DNA of 43,231 nucleotides from an uncultured Collinsella sp. (GCA_959028445.1 CAUFRY010000015.1:1-43231); one strand, 5' to 3'; counted from the stretch's first letter, positions 23,091 through 31,274 are shown. Notes: generated by a model not told the origin, from the letters alone. Program-made: numbers and translations.

Positions 23091-24392
23091 ATGCAGCGAC
23101 AGCTTATGAGTGAACTTATCGCTTGGAAATCAAGGGCGAATCGCAAACCTCTCTTGCTTAAGGGAGCCCGCCAGACAGGAAAGACTTGGCTTCTTAACGA
23201 ATTCGCAAGCCAGCAGTATCGAAACGTCATTCGTTTTGACTTTATGCTCGAGCCGAGCACACGCTCGCTGTTCGATGGGAACCTCGACCCCAAGCGCATC
23301 ATCTCCCAGATAGAACTCCTACGTGGCCAAACCGTAACGCCGGAAGACACGCTCATCATCTTCGACGAGATCCAAGAAGCGCCACGCGGGATCACCTCGC
23401 TCAAGTACTTCAACGAGCTTGCGCCCGAATACCACATCGTAGCAGCCGGTTCCTATATGGGCCTCGCGCTCCGACGCGAAAACGAGTCATTTCCCGTCGG
23501 CAAAATCGACCAGCTCACCATGCGTCCCATGGGGTTTGCTGAGTTCGTTCGTGCCGTCGACGGCAACCCGCTCGCCGACGCCATCCTTGCCGCAGACATG
23601 AACCTTCTAGCAAACGTTACCGAAAAGCTCGAGCACTTGCTCAAGGAATACCTTGTTGTCGGCGGTATGCCCGAAGTTGTCTCCACTTTCGCCGAGACAC
23701 GCGACTTCATCGAAGCCCGAAGGCTTCAACAGCAAATCATCGAGGCTTACGAATCCGATTTTGGCAAACATGCACCCGCCCGCATCGTCGAGCGCATGAG
23801 GTTGGTTTGGAAATCCCTTCCCGGCCAGCTTGCAAAGGAGAACAAGAAGTTTGTCTATGGCGCCCTTCGTCCCGGAGCGCGCGCACGCGATTTCGAGGAA
23901 AGCCTCCAGTGTCTCACGGACTACGGAATCGTTCATAAGGTGCCACGTGTTTCCGCTCTAAAGGCGCCGCTCTCGAGCTACGAAGACCTCTCGGGCTTCA
24001 AACTGTTCTGCATCGACACCGGCATCCTCGGAGCGCTCTCCGGTCTCTCTCCGGCCATCGTTCTTAACGGATCCGCTGTTTTTACCGAGTTCAAAGGTTC
24101 GCTGACCGAACAATACGTCGCGCAGGAGCTTTTGCTCCAGGACAAAACTCCCGCGTATTGGTCCTCTACCTCCGGCAATGCCGAAACCGACTTTGCCATC
24201 GACCATGCGGGAACCGTGCTTCCGCTTGAGGTCAAGGCGGCAGAGAACCTTAAAGCGAAGAGTCTGAAAGTAGCCTGCGAAAAATTCAAACTCGAGCGTT
24301 GCGTGAGGAGCTCCCTGGCGGCATATAGAGACGAGGGCATGCTCATCAATATTCCGCTTTGGGAGATTGGGCAGATCGACAAGCTGGCATAG
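23091..24392 (+). CDS. AAA-type ATPase with DUF4143 C-terminal domain
   Basis: A 433-residue protein. The N-terminal ATPase core has Walker A GARQTGKT (25-32), Walker B TLIIFDEIQ (87-95) and a sensor strand HIVAAGS. The C-terminal DUF4143 region carries ETDFAID ... LPLEVKAA, reminiscent of a PD-(D/E)xK-type fold (D, then E-x-K). These proteins are common, strain-variable and without an established function. The ATG at 23091 has GGGAGG 4 bases upstream. Codon use is noticeably less GC-rich than that of its neighbours, and the gene is bordered on both sides by 69-bp elements, both consistent with later acquisition. Confidence 0.88.
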   Translation: MQRQLMSELIAWKSRANRKPLLLKGARQTGKTWLLNEFASQQYRNVIRFDFMLEPSTRSLFDGNLDPKRIISQIELLRGQTVTPEDTLIIFDEIQEAPRGITSLKYFNELAPEYHIVAAGSYMGLALRRENESFPVGKIDQLTMRPMGFAEFVRAVDGNPLADAILAADMNLLANVTEKLEHLLKEYLVVGGMPEVVSTFAETRDFIEARRLQQQIIEAYESDFGKHAPARIVERMRLVWKSLPGQLAKENKKFVYGALRPGARARDFEESLQCLTDYGIVHKVPRVSALKAPLSSYEDLSGFKLFCIDTGILGALSGLSPAIVLNGSAVFTEFKGSLTEQYVAQELLLQDKTPAYWSSTSGNAETDFAIDHAGTVLPLEVKAAENLKAKSLKVACEKFKLERCVRSSLAAYRDEGMLINIPLWEIGQIDKLA

Positions 24393-24439
24393 GCGCTGTG
24401 GGGACGCCCCGCAAGGACTGTCCCCAGGTGCCGGCTGTT

Positions 24440-24508
24440 GAGTTGCGGTGGAATAGGGACTGTTTGGTGCCCGAAAGGGCGATTTTAGTCCGTATTTCAC
24501 CGCAACTT
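24440..24508. repeat. 69-bp hairpin element, copy C
   Basis: It lies between the convergent ATPase and Ppx genes. The arms read AGTTGCGGTGGAATAGGGACT and, on the other side, the complement of AGTTGCGGTGAAATACGGACT. The centre has its own stem GCCC-GAAA-GGGC. The left edge may be off by two bases. Confidence 0.85.
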
Positions 24509-24510
24509 AT

Positions 24511-25533
24511 TTAGAGGGTGCTGAGCTCTGGGGTCCAGGAGATGGTGGGGGTCGCACCGTCGAGAGCCTCGTTGATGGTGGCGGCCATGCCGGCGAGTAA
24601 GCTGTTCTCGCTTACAGTGAGCGTCTTGTAGCCGCCGGCTCGCATAAGCTCGCGGATTACCACGGCACCAGCCAAGATCACGCCCGCGCGTTTGGGCTGT
24701 ACACCCGGTAGAGCGGCGATGCCGTCCGCATCCAACGCAGACATGCGCTCGATAGCGGCCGAAACCTGATCCAGCGAAAGCTCGCGCAGGTGCACAAAGC
24801 TCGAATCGTACGGTTCCAGCTCATGAACGAGCGCCACGAGTGTGGTGACGGTGCCACCCACTGCGACCAAGCGTTCGGCGCGCTCAAAATTGCTCGGCAG
24901 GCCCTCAAAATAGGCAGCGAACTGCTCGCCCGCCCACGCGGCAGCGGCAGTAAGCTCGCCGCGTGCGGGCGGCAGTGCCGAGAAAAATCGCTCCGTCACA
25001 CGGCGACAACCGATGTCCAGCGAACGCGTGCCCTCCAGCGCAAAGACCCCACGCTCCAGCGCAAAGACCCCACGCTCCGGCGCATAGACGCCCGTCGCGA
25101 GCTCCGTGGATCCGCCGCCCGAATCGGCAACAATGATGCGCTCGCCGGCAAAGTCGTGCGCCACGCCAAAAAACGTCAGGCGCGCCTCGACCTCGCCCGG
25201 AATCACCTGCGGTTCGAGCCCCAGCTCACGCAGACCGTCCAGCAGCAGTGCGGCATTGGATGCATCGCGCGCGGCGCTCGTGCATGTGGTGCAAATGCAC
25301 GCGGCCCCAAAGGCACGCGCCTCGTCCACAAACATGCGGCATGCAGCGAGCACGCGCTCGACCGCCGCCTCGCAAAAGCGACCCGTCGCGTCCACACCCT
25401 CGCCCAGGTCGGTAATCTCGGTATGCTTGGACGATTCCACGATCGCCCCGCCCTCGACCTGCGCCAGCACCAGTCGCGACGACACCGTTCCCAGATCGAT
25501 CGCCGCCACCTTATATCGTTTGCAATCTGCCAT
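24511..25533 (-). CDS. ppx: Exopolyphosphatase / guanosine pentaphosphatase family (Ppx/GppA)
   Basis: A 340-residue actin-fold phosphatase that would degrade inorganic polyphosphate or pppGpp. Phosphate-binding blocks are AAIDLGTVSSRLVLA (near residue 10) and VADSGGGSTEL (about 134-144). It is the short form, like actinobacterial Ppx proteins, without the C-terminal HD domain. GGAGGGG lies 8 bases before the ATG, and the gene follows the DivIC-like gene by 20 bases. Odd: an exact 21-bp tandem duplication (25033-25074, with a diverged third unit) encodes repeated ERGVFAL in a surface-loop position. Confidence 0.93.
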   Translation of the reverse strand: MADCKRYKVAAIDLGTVSSRLVLAQVEGGAIVESSKHTEITDLGEGVDATGRFCEAAVERVLAACRMFVDEARAFGAACICTTCTSAARDASNAALLLDGLRELGLEPQVIPGEVEARLTFFGVAHDFAGERIIVADSGGGSTELATGVYAPERGVFALERGVFALEGTRSLDIGCRRVTERFFSALPPARGELTAAAAWAGEQFAAYFEGLPSNFERAERLVAVGGTVTTLVALVHELEPYDSSFVHLRELSLDQVSAAIERMSALDADGIAALPGVQPKRAGVILAGAVVIRELMRAGGYKTLTVSENSLLAGMAATINEALDGATPTISWTPELSTL

Positions 25534-25553
25534 TGCGGGCTCCCCTCCGGGCG

Positions 25554-26315
25554 CTATTTGCCGTTGGACACGACCGTCTGGCCCTCGACACCGTTAAACC
25601 CAAACAGCATGTCGAGCGCCTGGATGTACCACGGGGCGTCCTTACCGACTTCTTCGATTTCCTTGGCAACTTCGCTGGCCTTCTTGGCGTTCGACGACTT
25701 CTTGCTCGAAGACGAATCCGAATCGTCGTCCAGGCCCTGCACTTCAACCCTCTTCTCGCCGGGCATCACCAGGCCCAGATCCTCGGACGCCGCATCCTTA
25801 ATGCCCTCCTCCGAGAGCAGTTTGTCGACGCTTTTTTGCAGCTCATCATTGTATTGCTGACGAATCTCGACCTGCTTGGCCAAGATGTCGCTCGAGCGCT
25901 TAGCCACGTACAGGTCGCGTACGGGAAAATACAGGCTCACGAGCGCCAGCGCCACGACAATGCCGATAAACAGCGGGCGCAGAGAGCCATGCGTAAAGTC
26001 ATAGATCGCCTTGACCACCGCATTGTCATTGGCGTAGCGCATAAAGTCCGAGCCCGAAAGACGGCTCGAGGGCCTGCTCGACCTGTCGTGCATCTGGGCC
26101 GAGGGACGCGACGCATGCGACGAACGTGCCGGGCGCACCGGTCCATCTGCCGAAGTATTCACATGAGCATTGGGGCGCGAGGTACTTGTCGGGCGCTGCG
26201 TGGAGCGGTCGGCGCCGGCGTAGGCGGACCCACCGAGCTGCACTGTGCGCGCACGGCGAGGCGACGGCTCACGCGAACCGGCGGAATAGTACCTGTTGTC
26301 GTAAATCTGATCCAT
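25554..26315 (-). CDS. Septum formation initiator, FtsB/DivIC-like
   Basis: A 253-residue single-pass membrane protein of the divisome. A long, basic, Ser/Arg/Pro-rich N-terminal cytoplasmic tail (about 1-112) precedes the transmembrane helix (113-132). A coiled coil follows (about 139-170, KRSSDILAKQVEIRQQYNDEL), then the typical EDLGLVMPGEKRVEV segment of the family. The C-terminal part is rich in Asp, Ser and Lys. The start at 26315 has AAGG upstream and begins at MDQIYDN. The order eno, this gene, ppx is characteristic of Actinobacteria and supports the call. A terminator separates it from eno. Confidence 0.9.
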   Translation of the reverse strand: MDQIYDNRYYSAGSREPSPRRARTVQLGGSAYAGADRSTQRPTSTSRPNAHVNTSADGPVRPARSSHASRPSAQMHDRSSRPSSRLSGSDFMRYANDNAVVKAIYDFTHGSLRPLFIGIVVALALVSLYFPVRDLYVAKRSSDILAKQVEIRQQYNDELQKSVDKLLSEEGIKDAASEDLGLVMPGEKRVEVQGLDDDSDSSSSKKSSNAKKASEVAKEIEEVGKDAPWYIQALDMLFGFNGVEGQTVVSNGK

Positions 26316-26406
26316 GTGCGCCTTGTGCGGTTGAGGTTTGTTTGCGCTAAGTATTCTAGTTATAGCACGAGCGCCCGCGCCGCCTTCGCCAGCCTTTGCT
26401 CGACAT

Positions 26407-26438
26407 AAAAAAGGCGCTGAGTCATATGGCCCAGCGCC
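26407..26438 (-). terminator. Terminator of eno
   Basis: GGCGCTG (26413-26419) pairs with CAGCGCC (26432-26438) and is followed on the minus strand by TTTTTT. It follows the eno stop at 26511 and precedes the DivIC-like gene, so that gene may be transcribed partly by read-through. Confidence 0.85.
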
Positions 26439-26460
26439 CAATGGTGCTCAACAGTGCCCG

Positions 26461-26498
26461 GCGGGGGCGAGGCGGATCCGAGTCAGCCCCGCCCCCGC
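26461..26498. repeat. GC-rich hairpin just after the eno stop
   Basis: GCGGGGGC near the left end pairs with GCCCCCGC at the right, with an imperfect inner stem. It lies 12 bases after the eno stop and before the real terminator; it may protect the 3' end of eno mRNA. Confidence 0.55.
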
Positions 26499-26510
26499 AC
26501 ACGCTGCTGC

Positions 26511-27800
26511 CTAGCGAATGTTGTAGAACGCGGCCTTGCCGGCGTAGCGCGCGCTGCCCTCGAGCTCGTCCTCGATGCGGATGAGCTGGTTGTACTTGGC
26601 GATACGGTCGCTGCGGCACGGGGCGCCCGACTTGATCTGGCCGGCATTGACGCCCACGACCAAGTCGGCGATCGTGGAATCCTCGGTCTCGCCGGAGCGG
26701 TGGCTCACGATGCAAGCGTAACCGGCCTCCTTGGCGGTCTCGATGGCCTCGAGCGACTCGGTGAGCGTGCCGATCTGGTTGACCTTGACCAGGATCGCGT
26801 TGGCGGCACCCAACTCGATGCCCTTCTTGAGGCGCTCGGTGTTGGTGACGAACAGGTCGTCGCCCACCAGCTGCACCTTGTTGTCAATGCGGCGGGTCAG
26901 CTCGACCCAGCCGTCCCAGTCCTCCTCGGCCATGCCGTCCTCGATGGAGATGATGGGGTAGGTGTCGACGAGCTTCTCCCAGTAATCGACCATCTGGGCG
27001 CTCGTGTACTCCACGCCCTCACCCTTGAGCTCGTACATGCCGGTCTCGGCGTTGTAGAACTCAGTCGAGGCCGGGTCCATGGCGTACATGAAGTCGACGC
27101 CGGGCTTAAAGCCAGCCTTCTCCACGGCCTTGGTGATGTACTCGAACGGCTCGGCATTGGTCTTAAGGTTGGGGGCAAAGCCGCCCTCGTCGCCCACGCC
27201 GCCGCCCAGGCCGGCCTCGTGCAGCACGCCCTTGAGGGTGTGGTAGACCTCGGCGCACCAACGCAGGCCCTCGGCAAAGCTCGGGGCGCCCACCGGCATG
27301 ATCATGAACTCCTGGAAGTCGACGTTATTGTCGGCATGCACGCCGCCGTTGAGGATGTTCATCATAGGTGTGGGCAGCAAATGAGCGTTGACGCCGCCCA
27401 GGTACTGGTACAGCGACAGGCCCGCCGACTCGGCGGCGGCGCGGGCAACGGCCAGCGACACGCCCAGGATGGCGTTGGCACCGAGCTTGGTCTTGTTGGG
27501 GGTACCGTCCGCGGCAATCAGCGCGGCATCGACGGCGCGCTGGTCGAAGGCGTCGAGGCCCACGACGGCGTTAGCGCACTCGTTGTTGACGTGCTCGACG
27601 GCCTGCGAAACGCCCTTGCCCAGGTAGCGGCCCTTGTCGCCATCGCGTAGCTCGCAGGCCTCAAAGGCGCCGGTCGAAGCACCCGAAGGCACCATTGCGC
27701 GGCCAAAGCTGCCGTCCTCGAGCACGACCTCGACCTCGACGGTGGGATTGCCGCGGCTGTCGAGTACCTCGCGACCGTAGACGTCCAAAATATCGCTCAT
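26511..27800 (-). CDS. eno: Enolase (phosphopyruvate hydratase)
   Basis: A 429-residue glycolytic enzyme converting 2-phosphoglycerate to phosphoenolpyruvate. Family features: DSRGNPTVEVEV at the N-terminus, GDEGGFAPN, the metal ligands in SIEDGMAEEDW, catalytic Lys in LVKVNQIGTLTE, and the signature SHRSGETED. Length is standard. GAGGGAG lies 5 bases before the ATG. Codon use is strongly biased, as expected for a highly expressed gene. Confidence 0.98.
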   Translation of the reverse strand: MSDILDVYGREVLDSRGNPTVEVEVVLEDGSFGRAMVPSGASTGAFEACELRDGDKGRYLGKGVSQAVEHVNNECANAVVGLDAFDQRAVDAALIAADGTPNKTKLGANAILGVSLAVARAAAESAGLSLYQYLGGVNAHLLPTPMMNILNGGVHADNNVDFQEFMIMPVGAPSFAEGLRWCAEVYHTLKGVLHEAGLGGGVGDEGGFAPNLKTNAEPFEYITKAVEKAGFKPGVDFMYAMDPASTEFYNAETGMYELKGEGVEYTSAQMVDYWEKLVDTYPIISIEDGMAEEDWDGWVELTRRIDNKVQLVGDDLFVTNTERLKKGIELGAANAILVKVNQIGTLTESLEAIETAKEAGYACIVSHRSGETEDSTIADLVVGVNAGQIKSGAPCRSDRIAKYNQLIRIEDELEGSARYAGKAAFYNIR

Positions 27801-27989
27801 GTTGTCTCCCTCTCACTTGGAAACGTAGTGGATGCAAGCGACCGGCTGACCGTGCACCATCGGTGCGCCTCCGTAAGTTAGCCATGTCGCACTTTTTGCA
27901 TTATGCCCTAAGTTAGCCGAGGGATACACTTGATTTTCGAAAAATTTAGCGGGAACGATGAGGCGTGTCAGCCCGTCATTCCCGCAGCC
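27801..27989. other. eno upstream region with a repeated decamer
   Basis: No gene. The decamer TAAGTTAGCC occurs twice (27874-27883 and 27909-27918, 35 bases apart), and a palindrome TTTTCGAAAA is at 27934-27943. They lie 74-143 bases before the eno start, a suitable place for regulator sites, but I cannot assign a regulator or a clear promoter. Confidence 0.4.
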
Positions 27990-28850
27990 TTACTCCTCCG
28001 CCTTTGCGGCATCCCACAGGTCGTTGAGGCCGTGGGTCGAGAGCTCGGTCAGATCCACGTGGGCATCGGCCGCCATCTGCTCCATCGCGGCCCAGCGGCG
28101 GCGGAACTTTGCTGTGCTGGCACGCAGGGCACTCTCGGCGTCGATACCCTCCTTGCGCGCGACGTTGACCAGGGCAAAGAGCAGATCGCCAAACTCCATT
28201 TCGCGCTCGGGCGAGCCAGGAGCCTCGGCCTCAAACTCGGCACGCTCCTCGGCGACCTCGTCCCACACATCCTGGACCGTCTCCCACTCAAAGCCCACGG
28301 CAGCCGCCTTGCGCGACACCTTCTGAGCCTGCATCAGCGCCGGTAGATGCGTGGGCACGCCGTCGAGCAGGCCCTCGGGCGCAGCCTCGCCTGCCGCCAC
28401 GGCCTTGTCCTTGGCAGCCCTCTCGGCAAGCTTGACCTCGTCCCAAATCTTGAGTACCTCGTCGGAGCTGTCGGCATCCACATCGCCAAACACGTGCGGA
28501 TGACGGCGGATGAGCTTGGCATCAATATCACGCGCCACGTCGGCCAGTGTAAACTCGCCGGCGTCAGCAGCAATCTGCGCATGCAGCACGACCTGCATGA
28601 GCACGTCGCCCAGCTCCTCGCGTAGGTGAACCGCGTCGTCCGCCTCGATGCAGTCGAGCGCCTCGTAGGCCTCCTCGATCATGTTCTTGCCAATGCTGCG
28701 GTGCGTCTGCTCACGGTCCCACGGGCAGCCATCGGGCTGACGCAGACGCCAGATGGTCTGCACCAGATGCTGCAGCTCGGTCGACGCGTCTACCAGCGTG
28801 GACAGATCGCGCGAGCCCTCGGCATTTTGCTGAGCCATATGCTGCGCCAT
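27990..28850 (-). CDS. mazG: Nucleoside triphosphate pyrophosphohydrolase MazG
   Basis: A 286-residue two-module MazG protein that hydrolyses (d)NTPs to monophosphates and pyrophosphate. The first module shows CPWDREQTHRS, NMIEEAYE and the metal-binding LREELGDVLMQVVLHA. The second, closer to the C-terminus, has EREMEFGDLLFALVNVARKEG. The ATG at 28850 begins two bases after the upstream TAG; its ribosome site is GGAGGAGGAG inside the last codons of the YfcE-like gene. The two are therefore translationally linked. Confidence 0.95.
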   Translation of the reverse strand: MAQHMAQQNAEGSRDLSTLVDASTELQHLVQTIWRLRQPDGCPWDREQTHRSIGKNMIEEAYEALDCIEADDAVHLREELGDVLMQVVLHAQIAADAGEFTLADVARDIDAKLIRRHPHVFGDVDADSSDEVLKIWDEVKLAERAAKDKAVAAGEAAPEGLLDGVPTHLPALMQAQKVSRKAAAVGFEWETVQDVWDEVAEERAEFEAEAPGSPEREMEFGDLLFALVNVARKEGIDAESALRASTAKFRRRWAAMEQMAADAHVDLTELSTHGLNDLWDAAKAEE

Positions 28851-28852
28851 GG

Positions 28853-29401
28853 CTACTCCTCCTCCATGACCACGTGGCGGAACGCACCGCCCTCGTAGAT
28901 GCCGTAGCTGTGCGTGCCGTCCTTGGGAATGCTCACGCTGCCGGGGTTGAAAAGCCACAGGCCCGGGTGCGCGGCGCTCTCCTCGTTGATCTTGATGTGC
29001 GTGTGACCGTAGACGAGCGCGGAGCCCTCGAGCAGCGCGGGCGCGTGGTCGACGCTGTTGTGCATGCCGGCGCCAAAGACATGGCCGTGCGTCAAGAACA
29101 GCTCACGGCCGGTTTCGTCAAACAGCGTGGCGTAGTCAGCCATGACGGGGAAGTCGAGGACCATCTGGTCGACCTCGGCGTCGCAGTTGCCGCGCACCGC
29201 GATGATGCGGTCGGCTAGGGCGTTGAGCAGCGGAATCACGCGCTTGGGAGCATAGTCGCGCGGCAGGTCGTTGCGCGGACCGTGGTAGAGCAGGTCGCCC
29301 AGCAGAACGATGCGGTCGGGCTGCTCGGACTCGATGGCGGTGACCAGGCGCTCGGTCCAGTATGCCGAGCCGTGGATGTCGGAGGCGACGAGGTATTTCA
29401 T
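28853..29401 (-). CDS. yfcE: YfcE/MJ0936-type metallophosphodiesterase
   Basis: A 182-residue calcineurin-like phosphodiesterase. Motifs: SDIHGS (residue 7 onward), LGDLLYHGPR, VRGNCDAEVD, LTHGH, and YGHTHIK. E. coli YfcE acts on bis-phosphodiesters in vitro; the natural substrate is unclear. AAAGGA lies 7 bases before the ATG at 29401. Its last three Glu codons (GAG GAG GAG) double as the ribosome site of mazG. Confidence 0.92.
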   Translation of the reverse strand: MKYLVASDIHGSAYWTERLVTAIESEQPDRIVLLGDLLYHGPRNDLPRDYAPKRVIPLLNALADRIIAVRGNCDAEVDQMVLDFPVMADYATLFDETGRELFLTHGHVFGAGMHNSVDHAPALLEGSALVYGHTHIKINEESAAHPGLWLFNPGSVSIPKDGTHSYGIYEGGAFRHVVMEEE

Positions 29402-29457
29402 GGGGAGATCCTTTCGAATGGGGTTGATGGGGCGGGTGTGGCGCGTCGCCGACCGTG

Positions 29458-29943
29458 TCACTCAAATTGCAGAGCCGCGGCTTGTGCTGTCTGTATCACG
29501 CGCTGGAGCGGCACACCGTGCTCGCGGGCAAGGCGGGCGCAGTCCTCGTACTCGGGCGCTGCACGCTCGCTGCCGTCGGGCAGGGTGGCCACCTTGACGA
29601 ACACCTCGCCCCATGGCGTCGTTACGCGCTCAAAGCGGCGTGGTAGGCAAACGCGCTCCATAACCTGGCGACGAATGCCGTTGGTCGTGGTTTCCAAGAA
29701 GATGATCGTCTGCAGGCGCTCGATATCCTCGTAGGTGCAGATTACCTGCAGCTGCCAGCCGGGGCGGCCTTTCTTACAATAGAGGGGCAGCCAGTGCACC
29801 TCGCGCGCACCCGCCTCGCGCAGGCGGTCGGCGGCGTAGGCGAGTACCTCAGGCGACGCGTCGTCGATGTCGCATTCCAGCTTGACGATGGTTTCAGGCG
29901 CATCGGTCTCGCGGGACAGCGGGGATGTGCTATCGCATGGCAT
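29458..29943 (-). CDS. Stand-alone LarC C-terminal domain (DUF111 / LarC2-like)
   Basis: A 161-residue protein matching the C-terminal half of LarC, the nickel-inserting enzyme for the pincer cofactor of lactate racemase. Recognisable segments: LECDIDDASPEVLAYAADRL, LYCKKGRPGWQLQVI, IFLETTTNGIRRQ, and PEYEDCARLAREHGVPL. The start at 29943 follows AAAGGAG by 9 bases. No N-terminal LarC1, larB, larE or larA lies nearby, and the sequence upstream is non-coding. It may be a separate subunit with its partner elsewhere, or it may have another function. It sits 56 bases upstream of the YfcE-like gene. Confidence 0.83.
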   Translation of the reverse strand: MPCDSTSPLSRETDAPETIVKLECDIDDASPEVLAYAADRLREAGAREVHWLPLYCKKGRPGWQLQVICTYEDIERLQTIIFLETTTNGIRRQVMERVCLPRRFERVTTPWGEVFVKVATLPDGSERAAPEYEDCARLAREHGVPLQRVIQTAQAAALQFE

Positions 29944-30049
29944 ACGGTCCGGCTCCTTTCCGCGCGGGCTCGTTTTGTTCATCCAAACGCTAGCACATCG
30001 GACGTGGCACAAGCGTGACTTTCGTCCGTCGCCGCCCTTGCCCCCATCC

Positions 30050-30114
30050 AAACGTGTACGTCAGCCTCCAAACATGTCATTATTTGTCGGTTTTGGAGGC
30101 TGACGTACACGTTT
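30050..30114. repeat. Perfect 23-bp-arm palindrome
   Basis: Arms 30050-30072 and 30092-30114 are exact complements; they include ACGTGTACGTCAGCCTCCAA. The loop is 19 bases. It lies between the divergent LarC2-like and histidinol-phosphatase genes. It has no T-run and differs in sequence from the 69-bp element, though its arm length is the same. Confidence 0.9.
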
Positions 30115-30242
30115 TGAGAGCAAGCGAGGCCGCACCACGCGCCGCGCAACCTTTCCAATCGATTTCGATCCCCGGCGTGCCCGGCGTGTTGAGAGCTGCG
30201 CCATTACAATGAAGCGGATTCGCTTGACGCAAAGGAGCCGCT

Positions 30243-31154
30243 ATGCCCATGTGCCCGCTGGTCGATTGCCATACCCACACCTCGTTTTCGGACGGGCATG
30301 CCTCGTTTGAGGACAACGTCCGTGCCGCTGCTGCGGCCGGCTGCCGCGTCATGGTCTCGACCGACCATCTCACCCTGCCCGCCAGCATGGATGCCAACTG
30401 CGAAGTGCAGGTTACTGAAGGCGACCTGCCGGCACATCATCTGGCTTTTGAGGATGCCCGCAAGCTTGCCGCGCAGATCGCGCCGGAGCTCGAGCTTATC
30501 TATGGCTTTGAATGCGATTGGTACGAGGGCTGCGAGCCTTTGGTTGAGCGCTGGTCCCAGGGCGCCGTCGTGCGCCTGGGCAGTGTGCACTGGATTGGCA
30601 ACCCAGGCGATATCATGGCCGGTGCCGCGGGTACGGCGGGAACGGAGGACGTCGCTCGTCCCGATACGCCCGATTCGCGCTGCGGCTGGATCGACGATGA
30701 CACCAACCTGCACGTTTGGGAAAACCTGGGGGTACGCGGCGTGTGGGAGCGCTATGTCGATGACTGGTGCCGCGCCTGCGAGAGCCCGCTCAACTTTGAT
30801 GTGATGGCTCACCCCGACCTGGTCATGCGCTTTTCGAAGGAAGGCTTTGCGCCCGATTTTGACCCCGCACCGTTTTGGCAGCAGATGGCAGAGCGCGCGC
30901 ACGATACGGGCCGCCGCGTTGAGGTCTCGACGGCCGCGCCGCGCAAGGGCTTGGGCGACTACTACCCCGCAACCGGTCTTTTGCGCTGCTTTGCCCATGC
31001 CGAAGTGCCGATCACCTTTGGCTCGGACGCGCACCGCGTCTGCGATATCTGCTGGAACATCCGCGAGGCCCAGGCGCACGCCTACGACTGCGGTTATCGA
31101 ACCTTCGACATCCCCCACGCCACCGGCGAATGGGAATCCACGCCCCTCGCCTAG
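30243..31154 (+). CDS. hisK: PHP-domain histidinol-phosphatase (HisK type)
   Basis: A 303-residue PHP-family phosphatase. Metal-binding blocks: DCHTHTSFSDG, STDHLT, GFECDW, GSVHWI, MAHPDLV, and GSDAHR near the C-terminus. The neighbouring his run lacks any other histidinol-phosphate phosphatase (the HisB here is dehydratase only), so this gene fills the one missing step. AAAGGAG lies 5 bases before the ATG. It converges with hisE across a 69-bp hairpin element. The substrate call rests on family plus context. Confidence 0.88.
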   Translation: MPMCPLVDCHTHTSFSDGHASFEDNVRAAAAAGCRVMVSTDHLTLPASMDANCEVQVTEGDLPAHHLAFEDARKLAAQIAPELELIYGFECDWYEGCEPLVERWSQGAVVRLGSVHWIGNPGDIMAGAAGTAGTEDVARPDTPDSRCGWIDDDTNLHVWENLGVRGVWERYVDDWCRACESPLNFDVMAHPDLVMRFSKEGFAPDFDPAPFWQQMAERAHDTGRRVEVSTAAPRKGLGDYYPATGLLRCFAHAEVPITFGSDAHRVCDICWNIREAQAHAYDCGYRTFDIPHATGEWESTPLA

Positions 31155-31166
31155 CCATCCCTTCAT

Positions 31167-31235
31167 AAGTTGCGGTGAAATAGGGATTGTTTTGCTTGAT
31201 GAAGCGCTTAAACAGTCCCTATTTCACCGCAACTT
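31167..31235. repeat. 69-bp hairpin element, copy D
   Basis: It starts 12 bases after the hisK stop. Arms begin AAGTTGCGGTGAAATAGGGA and end with its near complement (TCCCTATTTCACCGCAACTT region). The centre has a small stem GCTT-GATG-AAGC. It lies between the convergent hisK and hisE genes and may also act on their mRNA ends. Confidence 0.9.
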
Positions 31236-31274
31236 CCATGACCCCGTTACACCAACAAAGACTGTCCCAAACGA

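Noticed and set aside
24393..24440. Terminator directly after the DUF4143 ATPase gene
   Set aside because: GGGGAC and GTCCCC words could pair, but the stem is short and no T-run follows; the 69-bp element next to it is the stronger structure.
26454..27650. A 398-codon plus-strand frame opposite eno
   Set aside because: Antisense shadow. Enolase is intact on the minus strand with all signature motifs.
3181..31240. The 69-bp elements as a CRISPR array
   Set aside because: Copies are isolated and kilobases apart, with no regular spacers or cas genes.
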